Assembly: GCF_001422045.1 (NCBI RefSeq)
Contig: NZ_LMLW01000007.1
Location: forward strand, 434,001-498,000
DNA from: Sphingomonas sp. Leaf242
Lineage (GTDB): Bacteria; Pseudomonadota; Alphaproteobacteria; Sphingomonadales; Sphingomonadaceae
Direction of reading: 5' to 3'
Length of the DNA stretch: 64,000 nt
Position numbers and translations under genes: made by a program. Each line of letters begins with the position of its first letter. Position 1 is the first letter of the stretch. Below, one piece after another: positions 26,145-35,744 of this stretch. Under the pieces are notes generated by a model. The model ran no database searches and was not told the DNA's origin. It was given only the letters and a program-made list of their open reading frames with translations.

Positions 26145-28541
26145 TCAGAACTTCGCGCCCAGTTCGATGCCGTAGAAGCGCGGTTCGCCGGCGATGTAGG
26201 TCGGGATGCCGAAGCCCCCGCCGGTGTTGCCCGCGTCGATCAGATAGCGCTTGTTGGTCGCATTGCGGACGAACCCGCCGACGCTGTAGCGGCCTTCCGC
26301 GAACTCGAGCCCGGCGCGCGCGTTGACGAGCGTGTAGCCCGGCGTGCTGACCGCCTGGCTGTTCGGCAGCTCGAAGAACACCTTGGTCCGGTAGTTGATG
26401 CTCGGCGTCGCATAGAGCGTCGCGCCACCCACTGGCAGCCGCAGCATCAGGCCGCCCGATGCGGTCGTCTCCGGCTGGAGACGGAAGCGATTGCCCGCGA
26501 ACACGCCGTTCGCCGCCTCGTCGCCGATGCCGCCATCGATATAGGCAAATGTCGCGAAGGCAGAGAGATACGAGGCGAGCTTCAGAGTACCTTCGAGCTC
26601 GACGCCGAGGTTCTTGGCCGATCCGGCGCTCTGCGTGGTGGTGACGCCGTTGTTGGTGATCGACACCTGGAAGCCGTCATAGGTCTGGTAGAACACCGAC
26701 GCAGCGCCGGTGAACGGTCCGACCCGCCCCTTGATGCCGCCTTCGTAGTTCCAGACATTTTCCTGCGGCACGACTTGCAGGTTAGGCCCGACCCCGAACG
26801 CGGTGTTCTGTGCGGCCAGCTGGACGACCGGCGAGCGGCGACCCTTGCTGATCGTGGCGTAGAGGTTGACGTAGTCGTTGAGCTTCAGCAGCGCATTGAA
26901 GCGCGGCAGGATCGCGGTGAAGCTCTTCTCGGCAACGAACTTGTTGCCGTTGGTATTCGCGGTGCCGAGCAGGCTGGTCCGGATGTTCAGCGATGCCAGG
27001 ATCACCGAGTTCGGCTGGATCGACGAATAGCCCGACTGGCGATCCTCGATCAGGATGCGCGCCCCTGCGGTCAGTTCGAGCGCGGGGACCGGGATATAGG
27101 TCGCATCGGCGAACACCGAGTAGGTGTTGTTCCTGCCATAGTTCGTGAACTCTGCGGCGTAAGGTATTGCGGTTGCACGGCCACCGGTGAGCGCCGCGGT
27201 CGCCCGCGTGGCCGGGATCGTACCGTTCGGTGCGACGCAGGACGTACCTGTGGTGATGCCCGCACCGTTGAGCGCCGTGCGGATCGGCGCATAGGCGGCT
27301 GCGACCGAGCAGGCGAGATACGTGCCCTCTTCGGTTGCGAACGGGACGCGCTGATGCCCGTTCTCGAAGAATGCGTTCCAGCCTACCGAGGCGCGGTATT
27401 TCGGCCCTTCGAACGCGAAGCGACTCTCATGGCTCCACTGGTCGCCCTTGGCATCCTCGGCGAACTCCAGATACGCGGCCGGGCCACCGTCGGCGTCGAA
27501 CACTTCGAGAGCGTCGAACCGGCGATACCCGTTGACCGTCGTGAAGGTGATCCCGGGCGACAGGTCTGCGGTGATCGTCAGGTTTGCGTCATAGACGTTG
27601 CGGTCGAGGCCAAGCTTGCGTGCGCCGAGAACCGCGGCGCTGTACGGCGAGCCCGAGAGTTCGGCGTAGCCATAGTCGCCGGTCTGCCCGCCGGTCGGGG
27701 CGTGCGCACGGCTCTTGAACGCAGTACCGGGGTTGCGCTGGCCGTCATAGGTGAGGACGAGATCGGCGGTGATGCTATCGCTAGGGCGATAGCGCAGCGA
27801 GCCGCGCAGGCCGCGCTGGTCCTGGCCGTTCAGATCGTCCTGGTCGACGAGGCCCTGGTTCTGGTTCGGGACCTTCGGATCGCCGGCGATGTTGCGGACA
27901 TAGCCATCGCGGTATTTGTACGCGAACGCGATCCGCCCGGCGAGCACGTCGTTGCCGGCGTTGAGGAAGCCAGACACCTGCGTCCGGTTGAAATTGCCGT
28001 AGGAGCCGTTGATCGCGCCCGACACGCCGGGCTGCGGTTTCGCCGAGATGACGCTGATCGCGCCGACTGCCGCGGCTGTGCCGAACAGCGTCGCCTGCGG
28101 GCCCTTCACGACCTCGATCCGCTCGAGATCGAACAGGTCCTGATACGCACCGCGCGACCGGCTGATGTCGATGCCGTTGTAATACAGCGTGACGCGCGCG
28201 CCCTGCTGCGACGAGCCGTTGTCCGAGGTGATGCCGCGGATCACGAAGCCCGGGTTGTTCGCGCTCTGCTCCTGGATCTGCAGGCCGGGAATATACGCTG
28301 CGACCTCGCTCAGCGAATTGACGCCGATCGATGCCATCTTCGCGCCGGTGATCGCGGTGACGGTGACGGGAACGTCGGCGATCCGCTGTTCGCGCTTCTG
28401 CGCGGTGACGACGATCTCGTCGTTCGGGGTGGTGGAAGCCGTGGCTTCCGTGCCGGGCTCCGCTGTCGCCTGGGCCAGTGCCGCGGTCGAGCAGGTCGTG
28501 GCGAGCGTCGCAAGCGCGAGCCGCGTAAAGATGCGTGTCAT
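26145..28541 (-). CDS. TonB-dependent outer-membrane receptor (phosphate-locus)
   Basis: This 798-residue protein has a signal peptide (cut near AALAQ), a TonB box-like DEIVVTAQKREQRIADVPVT, a plug domain (SLSEVAAYIPGLQIQEQSAN, RIEVVKGPQATLFGTAAAVG) and a beta-barrel ending in FYGIELGAKF. It lies upstream of PhoX in the same orientation, behind a Pho-box-like site, so it probably imports a phosphorus-containing ligand or supplies the nutrients used by the phosphatases. The ligand cannot be read from the sequence. It is different in sequence from the siderophore receptor at 33.4-35.6 kb. Confidence 0.92.
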   Translation of the reverse strand: MTRIFTRLALATLATTCSTAALAQATAEPGTEATASTTPNDEIVVTAQKREQRIADVPVTVTAITGAKMASIGVNSLSEVAAYIPGLQIQEQSANNPGFVIRGITSDNGSSQQGARVTLYYNGIDISRSRGAYQDLFDLERIEVVKGPQATLFGTAAAVGAISVISAKPQPGVSGAINGSYGNFNRTQVSGFLNAGNDVLAGRIAFAYKYRDGYVRNIAGDPKVPNQNQGLVDQDDLNGQDQRGLRGSLRYRPSDSITADLVLTYDGQRNPGTAFKSRAHAPTGGQTGDYGYAELSGSPYSAAVLGARKLGLDRNVYDANLTITADLSPGITFTTVNGYRRFDALEVFDADGGPAAYLEFAEDAKGDQWSHESRFAFEGPKYRASVGWNAFFENGHQRVPFATEEGTYLACSVAAAYAPIRTALNGAGITTGTSCVAPNGTIPATRATAALTGGRATAIPYAAEFTNYGRNNTYSVFADATYIPVPALELTAGARILIEDRQSGYSSIQPNSVILASLNIRTSLLGTANTNGNKFVAEKSFTAILPRFNALLKLNDYVNLYATISKGRRSPVVQLAAQNTAFGVGPNLQVVPQENVWNYEGGIKGRVGPFTGAASVFYQTYDGFQVSITNNGVTTTQSAGSAKNLGVELEGTLKLASYLSAFATFAYIDGGIGDEAANGVFAGNRFRLQPETTASGGLMLRLPVGGATLYATPSINYRTKVFFELPNSQAVSTPGYTLVNARAGLEFAEGRYSVGGFVRNATNKRYLIDAGNTGGGFGIPTYIAGEPRFYGIELGAKF

Positions 28542-28603
28542 TGTGTCCCCCGTGTTCGTGCATCGGCACTAGGCAGGGAACGTGACGGTTAAACGGCGTC
28601 TTC

Positions 28604-28621
28604 ATGAAAGCAAGATGACAG
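28604..28621 (-). promoter_or_regulatory. Pho-box-like direct repeat upstream of the TonB receptor/phoX operon
   Basis: On the minus strand the sequence reads CTGTCATCTTGCTTTCAT: two seven-base units CTGTCAT and CTTTCAT with an 11-base period, the PhoB pattern. It is 63 bases upstream of the receptor start. Confidence 0.65.
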
Positions 28622-28623
28622 TC

Positions 28624-28652
28624 CAGTCACGCCACTGTCACAGGGTTGCCAC
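28624..28652 (+). promoter_or_regulatory. Pho-box-like triple repeat upstream of phoD
   Basis: On the plus strand three units with an 11-base period: CAGTCAC (28624-28630), CTGTCAC (28635-28641) and TTGCCAC (28646-28652). The second matches the PhoB unit CTGTCAT at six of seven bases. It is 58 bases upstream of the phoD start and adjacent to the minus-strand site. Confidence 0.6.
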
Positions 28653-28709
28653 CGGAGTGTCGCGGAGTGCGCCTACCGCGGCGGTGCCTAATAACGAAAG
28701 CCCTGTTCA

Positions 28710-30389
28710 ATGACGATCAACCGCCGCGATGCTTTGAAGACTGCGCTGAAACTCGCCGGTTCGGGTGCGACGCTCGCGCTGCCCTCGGCCGCGACGCACG
28801 CAGCGGGGGCGGCCAAGAGCCGCTTCGATCACGGCGTGGCGAGCGGCGATCCCTCGCTCGACGGTGCCATCCTGTGGACCCGCGCCACCCCGGTCGAGGC
28901 GGGCCAGGCCGGCGACATCGCGCTGACATGGCACGTCGCCGAAACCGAGAACGGCAAACCGCTCCGCTCGGGCAGGGTCAAGGCGCGGGCGGCGCGCGAC
29001 TTCACCGCGAAGGTCGAGGCGACCGGGCTCCAGCCGGGCCGCGAATATCGCTACTGGTTCGACGCTGCCGACGGCACGCGCTCGCCGGTTGGCCGGTTCC
29101 GCACGCTGCCCAAGGGCAAGGTCGCCGACGTCGTCATGGCGGTCGTCTCATGCCAGCTCTACGCGGGCGGCCTGTTCAACGCCTATGACGCGATCGCCAA
29201 GCTCGACCGCGTCGACACGGTGTTGCACCTCGGCGACTATATCTACGAATACGGCGTCGACGGTTACGGCGCGGACATCGCCAAGAAGATCGATCGCTTG
29301 GTCGAGCCACGTCACGAGATCGTCAGCCTCGCCGATTACCGCATGCGCCACGCGCAGGTGAAGCGCGACGCCGACATGCAGGCCGCGCACGCGCGCGCCG
29401 CGTTCATTTGTGTGTGGGACGATCACGAGGTCGCCAATGACGACTGGATGCACGGCGCCGAGAACCACGATCCCAAGACCGAAGGCGACTGGGATGCGCG
29501 GAAAGCGGCGGCGATGCAGGCGTATTTCGAATGGATGCCGATCCGCGATCCCAAGCCTGGCCAGCCCTGGGCGGCGATCAACCGCAGCTTCGAGTTCGGC
29601 GATCTCGCGACGCTGGTGATGGTCGAGACGCGGCTGCTCGCGCGCAGCCATCAGGTAGTGTCGAAGGGCGAGGAGATCACACAGGCCGAATACGCGCCGA
29701 TGCTCGCCGAGCGCGCGCGGACCGATCGCGAACTGCTCGGGCCCGCGCAGCTCGCCTGGGTCGAGAAGACGATGGCGTCCTCGGTCGCGGCGGGCAAGCC
29801 GTGGCAGGTGCTCGGCAACCAGGTGGTGATGGCGAAGGTCGCAGGGCCCGATATGGAGCGCCAGCTCGGGCCGGTGAAGTTCGCAGAGACGATGGCGAAG
29901 CTGCCCGCGATGTGGCGCGAGCGTCTGACCGCGAGCATCGCCTCGTACCGCGCCGGCCTGCCGTTCGGGTTCGACAGCTGGGACGGCTATCCGCCCGCCC
30001 GCGAGCGACTCTATGCGGCGTTCAAGCGCGCGAAGTCGCGGCCGATCGTGCTGTCGGGCGACAGCCACGCGGCGTGGGCGAACGACCTGCACGATGCGTC
30101 GGGCAAACTGGTTGCCGCGGAATTCGGCTGCACCGCGATCACCAGCCCGTCCTACGGCTCGCTGCTGCCCGGCATCGGCACGCTGATCGCCGACGCCAAC
30201 AAGGGCGAGGTCCGGTTCTGCGACCAGGATCTGAAGGGGTTCACGCTGCTGACCCTGACGCCGGAGCATGCGACCGGTGATTCGGTGACGGTGTCGACGG
30301 TGTTCGCCAAGCCCTACACGCAAGGCAGCGCGGCGCGCTTCCGCGCCTATGCCGATCGACCGAACCAGCCGCTCGAAAAGATCGTCTGA
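28710..30389 (+). CDS. phoD: PhoD-family alkaline phosphatase D
   Basis: This 559-residue Tat-exported enzyme begins MTINRRDALKTALKLAGSGA (twin Arg at 5-6). The N-terminal PhoD domain (FDHGVASGDPSLDGAILWTR) is followed by the metallophosphatase part with metal ligands in VLHLGDYIYEYG, VWDDHEVANDD, QVLGNQVVMAKV and VLSGDSHAAWANDL. It hydrolyses phosphodi- and monoesters in the periplasm with Ca and Fe. It is divergent from the TonB receptor/phoX operon, with Pho-box-like repeats facing both ways. Confidence 0.94.
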   Translation: MTINRRDALKTALKLAGSGATLALPSAATHAAGAAKSRFDHGVASGDPSLDGAILWTRATPVEAGQAGDIALTWHVAETENGKPLRSGRVKARAARDFTAKVEATGLQPGREYRYWFDAADGTRSPVGRFRTLPKGKVADVVMAVVSCQLYAGGLFNAYDAIAKLDRVDTVLHLGDYIYEYGVDGYGADIAKKIDRLVEPRHEIVSLADYRMRHAQVKRDADMQAAHARAAFICVWDDHEVANDDWMHGAENHDPKTEGDWDARKAAAMQAYFEWMPIRDPKPGQPWAAINRSFEFGDLATLVMVETRLLARSHQVVSKGEEITQAEYAPMLAERARTDRELLGPAQLAWVEKTMASSVAAGKPWQVLGNQVVMAKVAGPDMERQLGPVKFAETMAKLPAMWRERLTASIASYRAGLPFGFDSWDGYPPARERLYAAFKRAKSRPIVLSGDSHAAWANDLHDASGKLVAAEFGCTAITSPSYGSLLPGIGTLIADANKGEVRFCDQDLKGFTLLTLTPEHATGDSVTVSTVFAKPYTQGSAARFRAYADRPNQPLEKIV

Positions 30390-30538
30390 CGGGAGCGCGG
30401 CATAGGACCAGCGGGGCGGCATGGTCGATGCCGTCCCGCGGGCCTTGGGGATATCGGGCGAGGGCTAATTGAGACATTGTAACGCTGCGACGGTCCATGC
30501 AAGAAGCGCGTCATCACTCCTGTCTTTGTGAGACACCG

Positions 30539-32662
30539 ATGCTGCGTTCCACTTTGCTTCGCTCCGCCGCCATACTCTGCTGTTTCGCGGGATTGACGCC
30601 CGTCCAGGCGGCGCGCGTCAATCCGCTGACCGTCCCCAGCACGCTGCCGTTCCAGGCACCGCGCTTCGACCAGATCAAGGACACCGATTACCAGCCCGCG
30701 CTGGAGCAGGGCATGGCCGAACAGATCGCCGAGATGAAGGCGATCGCGAATAACTCCGCAGCGCCGACCTTCGCCAACACGATCGAGGCGATGGAGCGCT
30801 CGGGCCGGACGCTCGACCGCGCGAGCCAGGCGTTCTTCGGCGTGTCGCAGGCCAACACCAACGACGCGCTCGACGCGGTACGGTCCGCCGAGGCACCCAA
30901 GCTCGCGCAGCACAGCGACGCGATCTACCTCGATCCGAAGCTCTTCGCGCGCGTCCAGGCGCTGTACGCGAAGAAGGACTCGCTGGGCCTCGATGCCGAG
31001 CAGAAGCAGGTCCTCGAGATCTATCACAGCGATTTCCTCCATGCCGGCGCGCAATTGAACGATGCCGACAAGGCCAAGCTGCGGTTGCTCAACACGCAAA
31101 TCTCGACCGCGACAACCGACTTCCAGCAGAAGCTGCTTGCCGGCACCAAGGCGGGGGCGCTGGTGGTCGACGACAAGGCCAAGCTCGCCGGCCTGAGCGA
31201 TGCGGAGATCGCCGCCGCCGCGGAGGGCGCCAAGGAGCGCGGGATGCCCGGCAAATACGTGCTGTCGCTGCAGAACACGACGCAGCAGCCCGCGCTCGCC
31301 TCGCTCTCCGATCGTGCAACGCGTGCGGCGCTCTTCGACAAGAGCTGGACCCGCTCGGAGAAGGGTGACGCCAACGATACGCGCGCGCTGATCCAGAAGA
31401 TCGCGCAGTTGCGTGCGCAGAAGGCGCAGTTGCTCGGCTATCCGAACTATGCCGCCTATTCGCTGTACGATCAGATGGCGAAGACCCCGGCGGCGGCGAA
31501 GGGCTTCATGACGCAGCTCGTCCCCGCGACGGCGGCCGAACAGCGTCGCGAGGCCGCCGAGTTGCAGAAGACGATCGACGCGACCGGCGCCTCGTTCCCG
31601 CTCGCGCCGTCCGACTGGGATTTCTATTCGGACAAGGTGCGCAAGGCCAAGTACGACCTCGACCAGAACGAGCTGAAGCCGTATTTCGAGATCAGCCGCG
31701 TGCTGACCGACGGCGTGTTCTTCGCCGCCAACCAGCTCTACGGCGTCACGTTCAAGGAACGCCGCGACATCCCGACCTATCAGCCGGACATCCGTGTGTT
31801 CACGGTGTTCGACAAGGACGGCTCCGAACTCGGCCTGATGTATTTCGATTATTGGAAGCGCGACAACAAGGCGGGCGGCGCCTGGATGTCGAACTTCGTC
31901 GGCCAGTCGAAGCTGCTGAAAACCAAGCCGGTCGTCTATAACGTCGGCAACTTCACCAAGCCCGCACCGGGCCAGCCCGCGCTGATCACGTTCGACGACG
32001 TGACGACGATGTTCCACGAGTTCGGCCATGCGCTGCACGGGCTGTTCGCGAACCAGACCTATCCTCTGGTCTCGGGCACCAACACCGCGCGCGACTGGGT
32101 CGAGTTTCCGTCGCAGTTCAACGAGCATTGGGCGCTCGATCCCAAGGTGTTCGCGAACTATGCCAAGGATTATCGCACCGGTGCGGTGATGCCGCAGGCG
32201 CTCGTCACGAAGATCAAGAATGCGGCGAAGTTCAACCAGGGGTATGAACTGGGCGAACTAGTCGCGGCGGCGACGCTCGATCAGGACTGGCATTCGCTGC
32301 CGGCGTCGGCCGGGCCGCAGAATGTCGACTCGTTCGAAACCAAGGCGTTGAACTCGATGGGCCTCGACACGAAGGACGTGCCGCCGCGCTATCGCACCAG
32401 CTATTTCGCGCACATCTGGGCGGGTGGCTATGCGGCGGGCTATTACGCGTATCTGTGGACGCAGATGCTCGATAACGACGCCTATGCTTGGTTCATGGCT
32501 CATGGCGGGCCGACGCGTGCGAACGGCCAGCGCTTCCGCGACATGATCCTGTCGAAGGGCCATACCGAGGATTACGGTCCGATGTTCAAGGCGTTCTACG
32601 GCAAGAACCCGGATATCGGTCCGATGCTCGAAGACCGTGGACTTTCCGCTTCGGCAAAATGA
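30539..32662 (+). CDS. M3-family metallopeptidase, Dcp-like, exported
   Basis: This 707-residue peptidase has a signal peptide (start MLRSTLLRSAAILCCFAGLT, cut near PVQAA), chosen over an ATG 14 codons upstream that lacks a signal sequence. The M3 zinc motif is TMFHEFGHALHGLF (about residue 490), with the downstream LVSGTNTARDWVEFPSQFNE that carries the third zinc ligand. It resembles peptidyl-dipeptidase Dcp/oligopeptidase A and probably trims peptides in the periplasm. It is monocistronic by position. Confidence 0.92.
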   Translation: MLRSTLLRSAAILCCFAGLTPVQAARVNPLTVPSTLPFQAPRFDQIKDTDYQPALEQGMAEQIAEMKAIANNSAAPTFANTIEAMERSGRTLDRASQAFFGVSQANTNDALDAVRSAEAPKLAQHSDAIYLDPKLFARVQALYAKKDSLGLDAEQKQVLEIYHSDFLHAGAQLNDADKAKLRLLNTQISTATTDFQQKLLAGTKAGALVVDDKAKLAGLSDAEIAAAAEGAKERGMPGKYVLSLQNTTQQPALASLSDRATRAALFDKSWTRSEKGDANDTRALIQKIAQLRAQKAQLLGYPNYAAYSLYDQMAKTPAAAKGFMTQLVPATAAEQRREAAELQKTIDATGASFPLAPSDWDFYSDKVRKAKYDLDQNELKPYFEISRVLTDGVFFAANQLYGVTFKERRDIPTYQPDIRVFTVFDKDGSELGLMYFDYWKRDNKAGGAWMSNFVGQSKLLKTKPVVYNVGNFTKPAPGQPALITFDDVTTMFHEFGHALHGLFANQTYPLVSGTNTARDWVEFPSQFNEHWALDPKVFANYAKDYRTGAVMPQALVTKIKNAAKFNQGYELGELVAAATLDQDWHSLPASAGPQNVDSFETKALNSMGLDTKDVPPRYRTSYFAHIWAGGYAAGYYAYLWTQMLDNDAYAWFMAHGGPTRANGQRFRDMILSKGHTEDYGPMFKAFYGKNPDIGPMLEDRGLSASAK

Positions 32663-32704
32663 TGTGGTGACGAACCCTGAGCGGCGATCGACGACGATCG
32701 CCGC

Positions 32705-33337
32705 TCAGGAGGCGTGCTCCGGAAAGATGGTTGGTGGATCGCCGTCGGTCCACGGCGGAGGGCGGACCATGATCCGTTCGAAAAGCCGCGACGACAGATG
32801 CCGCGTCAGCCAGGCCTGCAAACCCGGCATCGGCAGACCGTCGAAATACGATCGATCGGTTTCCGCGAACTGGCGTACGAACGGCATGATCGCCAGGTCG
32901 ACGAGGGACAGCGCGTCGCGTCCCAGATGATCGGCGACCCGCAGCCGTTGGTCGAGGTTGGCGAGGATGTCCGTGGCGTCCGCGCGATGTTCCAGACGGT
33001 TCACCCCATAGCGGTCGGCATATTTGTACCGATCGAGGTGATATTTGAACGCGCCGTCATTCGTGGCGATCAACGCATCCGGATCCGTCTCGCCATTTCG
33101 CGCGACGTCGCCGGAGGCGAACGCCCACCGCATGATCGCGAGGCTCTCGTCGATCACCGACCCGTCTGGCAGGATCAGCACCGGCACCGTACCCTTGGGT
33201 GACGCCGCAAGCATCGCGGGCGGCTTCGCGCGCAGGACGATCTCGCGCAGTTCGACACCGCGCGCGCGCACCACGATCGCAAGCCGCGCCCGCATCGCAT
33301 AGGGGCATCGTCGAAAACTGTAGAGGATCGGCAGCAT
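32705..33337 (-). CDS. Glutathione S-transferase-like protein
   Basis: This 210-residue protein has an N-terminal thioredoxin-fold domain with a Grx2-like active motif SFRRCPYAMRARLAI (Cys12), the SPKGTVPVLILPDGSVIDES glutathione-binding region and an all-helical C-terminal domain (LSLVDLAIMPFVRQFAETDR). A substrate is not identifiable; detoxification or thiol transfer is likely. It is convergent with the M3 peptidase and separate from the neighbouring TonB receptor. Confidence 0.85.
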   Translation of the reverse strand: MLPILYSFRRCPYAMRARLAIVVRARGVELREIVLRAKPPAMLAASPKGTVPVLILPDGSVIDESLAIMRWAFASGDVARNGETDPDALIATNDGAFKYHLDRYKYADRYGVNRLEHRADATDILANLDQRLRVADHLGRDALSLVDLAIMPFVRQFAETDRSYFDGLPMPGLQAWLTRHLSSRLFERIMVRPPPWTDGDPPTIFPEHAS

Positions 33338-33444
33338 TGGCCGACCATACCGGATCGCTACGCTGACGTCGTCACTCCGACAGCTTCGTCGCTCCCGACC
33401 GATGACCGAATGTCGATCGGCCGGGATGTCTCGTTGTTACCGCA

Positions 33445-35592
33445 TTAGAAGCGATAGCCGATCGTCGCCTGGACGGTGCGGCGGTTGCCGTACCAGCACC
33501 AGTTGTAGTTGGCGAAGCACGACGTCAGATACTTCTTGTCGAAGAGGTTGGCGCCGTTGACCGCCAGGCTCAGGCCGTGGAGCGAGGGGGCGAACTTCGC
33601 CAGGTCGTAGCGGATGAGCGCGTCGTACACGGTGTAGGACGGGCTGTTGCGCCCGACGGTTTCGCCCGGCGTGACGCCTGCATAGACCTGGTCGACATGG
33701 CGCAGTGCGCCGCCGATCGTCAGTCCGGCCAGGCCACCCTCGGGCGGGGACCAATTCAGCGCGAGCGTCGTACCGCCACGCCCGACTGTCTCGAGCCCGC
33801 GACCGACACGCGACGGATCGTCGGCGTCGCTCGTAACCTTAACGCGCTGGCGGCTATAGGCGACGCGCGCGTCGAACCCGTAGGGCAGGGGGGCGGTCCC
33901 TTCGAACTCGACGCCCTGCGAGCGAACGCCGCCGGTCTGCCGAGACACGCTGAAATTTGGTGTGCTTGTCAGGACATTGGTCTGGTTGATCCGGAACCAC
34001 GCACCCGAGAGCAGGATCTGGGTGCCGGGAACGGTGAACTTCGCACCGGCCTCAAGTTGCTTACCCAGCGATGGGTCCGCGAGTCCCGCTGTTCCGTCGC
34101 TTCTCGTGACTGGGCTAGCTTGCTGTTCGAACGAGGTCGAATAGCTGACGTACGGCGCAAGACCGAACGGAAGTGTGTAAAGGGCGGCGGCACGATACGT
34201 GAACTTCTCATCGTGCTTGACGTCCTGCCCGTCCCGATGCGCACGCGCCCAATCCTGGCGCCCGCTCAGGATCACGCGAAGGTCGCCGAGCGACATCTGA
34301 TCCTGCGCATAGACGCCCTGCTGACGCTGCTGCACGTTGATCGGAGGCTGGCTACCGATCGCTTCCGGCGTGGTCGGTACCACCACCGTGCCATAGACCG
34401 GGGCAAACCCATTCAGCGACGGCGCGGTGCCGAACGCGCCGACTTCGGCCGAATGCGCGACCTGGCGGTCGGCCCCGAACAACAGCGTGTGCTTGACCGG
34501 GCCGGTCTGCACCGTGCCGGTCAACTGGTTGTCGAACGTCCAGTTGTTGAGCTGCTCGCGGGTCGCATAGGAGGCGCGGCTATAGGTCTGCTGGGTCGGG
34601 TCGGTCGCATCGAGGGCGCCGGCGGTATAGATCAGGCCGAGGTTCGACTTCACGTATTGATACCGGCCTGACGAGCGGAACGCCCAGCCGCCGCCGAAAT
34701 CGTGGCGGAAGATGTAAGTGAGCGCGGCCTGTTCGCGGCTGAACCGGTTGCCCGCTTCGCCACCGTCGAAGCTGGTCGGCAGCTTGCCGTTGGGGTTGGC
34801 GATCAACGTGCCGCTGGCCGGGAACACGCCGTAATCGCCGTTGTACGGATCGTGCGAATAGGCGCCGAGCAGCGTGAAGCTGGTCGAGGTGCCCGCGCCG
34901 ACGGTCACCGCGCCCGAGATCGTCTGGCGCTCGCGCTTGCCGAATTTCTGCTGCGTGTCGGCCCCGTTAACGCTTCCGTTGATCCGCCATAGGACGCCGG
35001 CCCCGGCACGGCCGCCGATATCGGCATCGACGCGGTAGAGATCGTAATTGCCGTAGGTCCCGCCAATCGCGCCGTACAACGCCTGGTCGAGCGGCAGCTT
35101 GCTCGACTCCGCGACGAGCCCGCCGGGGCTGGACTGGCCGTAGAGTACGGAAGCGGGGCCCTTGATGACTTCGATCCGATCGAGCCGCGAGACGTCGATC
35201 TGCGGGACCGCGTAGCCGGACGCGCTGCCGAACTGCTTCAGCCCGTCGAGATAGACCGGCGCGTCGAACCCACGCAGCTTGAACTGGTCGTAGACCTCGC
35301 CGCTCGAGCCGCGCGTTTCCGGTGTGACGCCGGCGACGAAGCGCAGCGCCTGGTTGAGATTCTGGAGACTGCGCCCGGCAATGTCGTCGGCGGTGATGAC
35401 GCTGATCGACTGCGGCGTCTCGGCGAGCGGCGTGTCCGTCTTGGTACCCGAAGAAGCCTGACCACGCGCATGCTGCCCCGTCACGACGATGGCGCCGGTT
35501 TCGCCGTCCTCGGTGCGGACTTGCCCCTGCACCGGCAATGCGGCCAGCGTAGAACCAAGCAAAAGGGCGGTGCCGAAGCGACGACGTGTCAT
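33445..35592 (-). CDS. TonB-dependent siderophore receptor
   Basis: This 715-residue protein has a signal peptide (GSTLAALPVQGQ), the plug sequence TPLAETPQSISVITADDIAG, then GRSLQNLNQALRFVAGVTPE, RLDRIEVIKGPASVLYGQSS and PGGLVAESSK, typical of the siderophore-receptor subfamily (FhuA/FpvA-like). The barrel ends in VQATIGYRF with the terminal Phe. The Fur-box-like palindrome 37 bases upstream supports iron control. No siderophore biosynthesis gene is nearby, so a foreign siderophore may be used. Confidence 0.93.
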   Translation of the reverse strand: MTRRRFGTALLLGSTLAALPVQGQVRTEDGETGAIVVTGQHARGQASSGTKTDTPLAETPQSISVITADDIAGRSLQNLNQALRFVAGVTPETRGSSGEVYDQFKLRGFDAPVYLDGLKQFGSASGYAVPQIDVSRLDRIEVIKGPASVLYGQSSPGGLVAESSKLPLDQALYGAIGGTYGNYDLYRVDADIGGRAGAGVLWRINGSVNGADTQQKFGKRERQTISGAVTVGAGTSTSFTLLGAYSHDPYNGDYGVFPASGTLIANPNGKLPTSFDGGEAGNRFSREQAALTYIFRHDFGGGWAFRSSGRYQYVKSNLGLIYTAGALDATDPTQQTYSRASYATREQLNNWTFDNQLTGTVQTGPVKHTLLFGADRQVAHSAEVGAFGTAPSLNGFAPVYGTVVVPTTPEAIGSQPPINVQQRQQGVYAQDQMSLGDLRVILSGRQDWARAHRDGQDVKHDEKFTYRAAALYTLPFGLAPYVSYSTSFEQQASPVTRSDGTAGLADPSLGKQLEAGAKFTVPGTQILLSGAWFRINQTNVLTSTPNFSVSRQTGGVRSQGVEFEGTAPLPYGFDARVAYSRQRVKVTSDADDPSRVGRGLETVGRGGTTLALNWSPPEGGLAGLTIGGALRHVDQVYAGVTPGETVGRNSPSYTVYDALIRYDLAKFAPSLHGLSLAVNGANLFDKKYLTSCFANYNWCWYGNRRTVQATIGYRF

Positions 35593-35629
35593 GGGGTTTC
35601 CTTATCGAGAACCATCCCGCTAATGTTTA

Positions 35630-35644
35630 TGATAACTATTATCA
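35630..35644. promoter_or_regulatory. Fur-box-like palindrome
   Basis: TGATAACTATTATCA is a perfect six-base inverted repeat around CTA, in the AT-rich patch between the siderophore receptor (minus) and a small gene (plus). It resembles the classical 19-base Fur box (GATAATGATAATCATTATC). Confidence 0.7.
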
Positions 35645-35744
35645 ATAGTAAGTTGGCTCTTGGGATTTTCTGGCTTGCATCTGTGGTGGTGCGGCAACAC
35701 CGCGTCGCTATGATCGGCGATACCGGTCGATGTGAGGAAGCGGC

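Noticed and set aside
26115..28592. Long plus-strand frame opposite the TonB receptor
   Set aside because: Antisense shadow; Arg/Asp/Val-rich composition without any domain, while the minus strand encodes a clear receptor.
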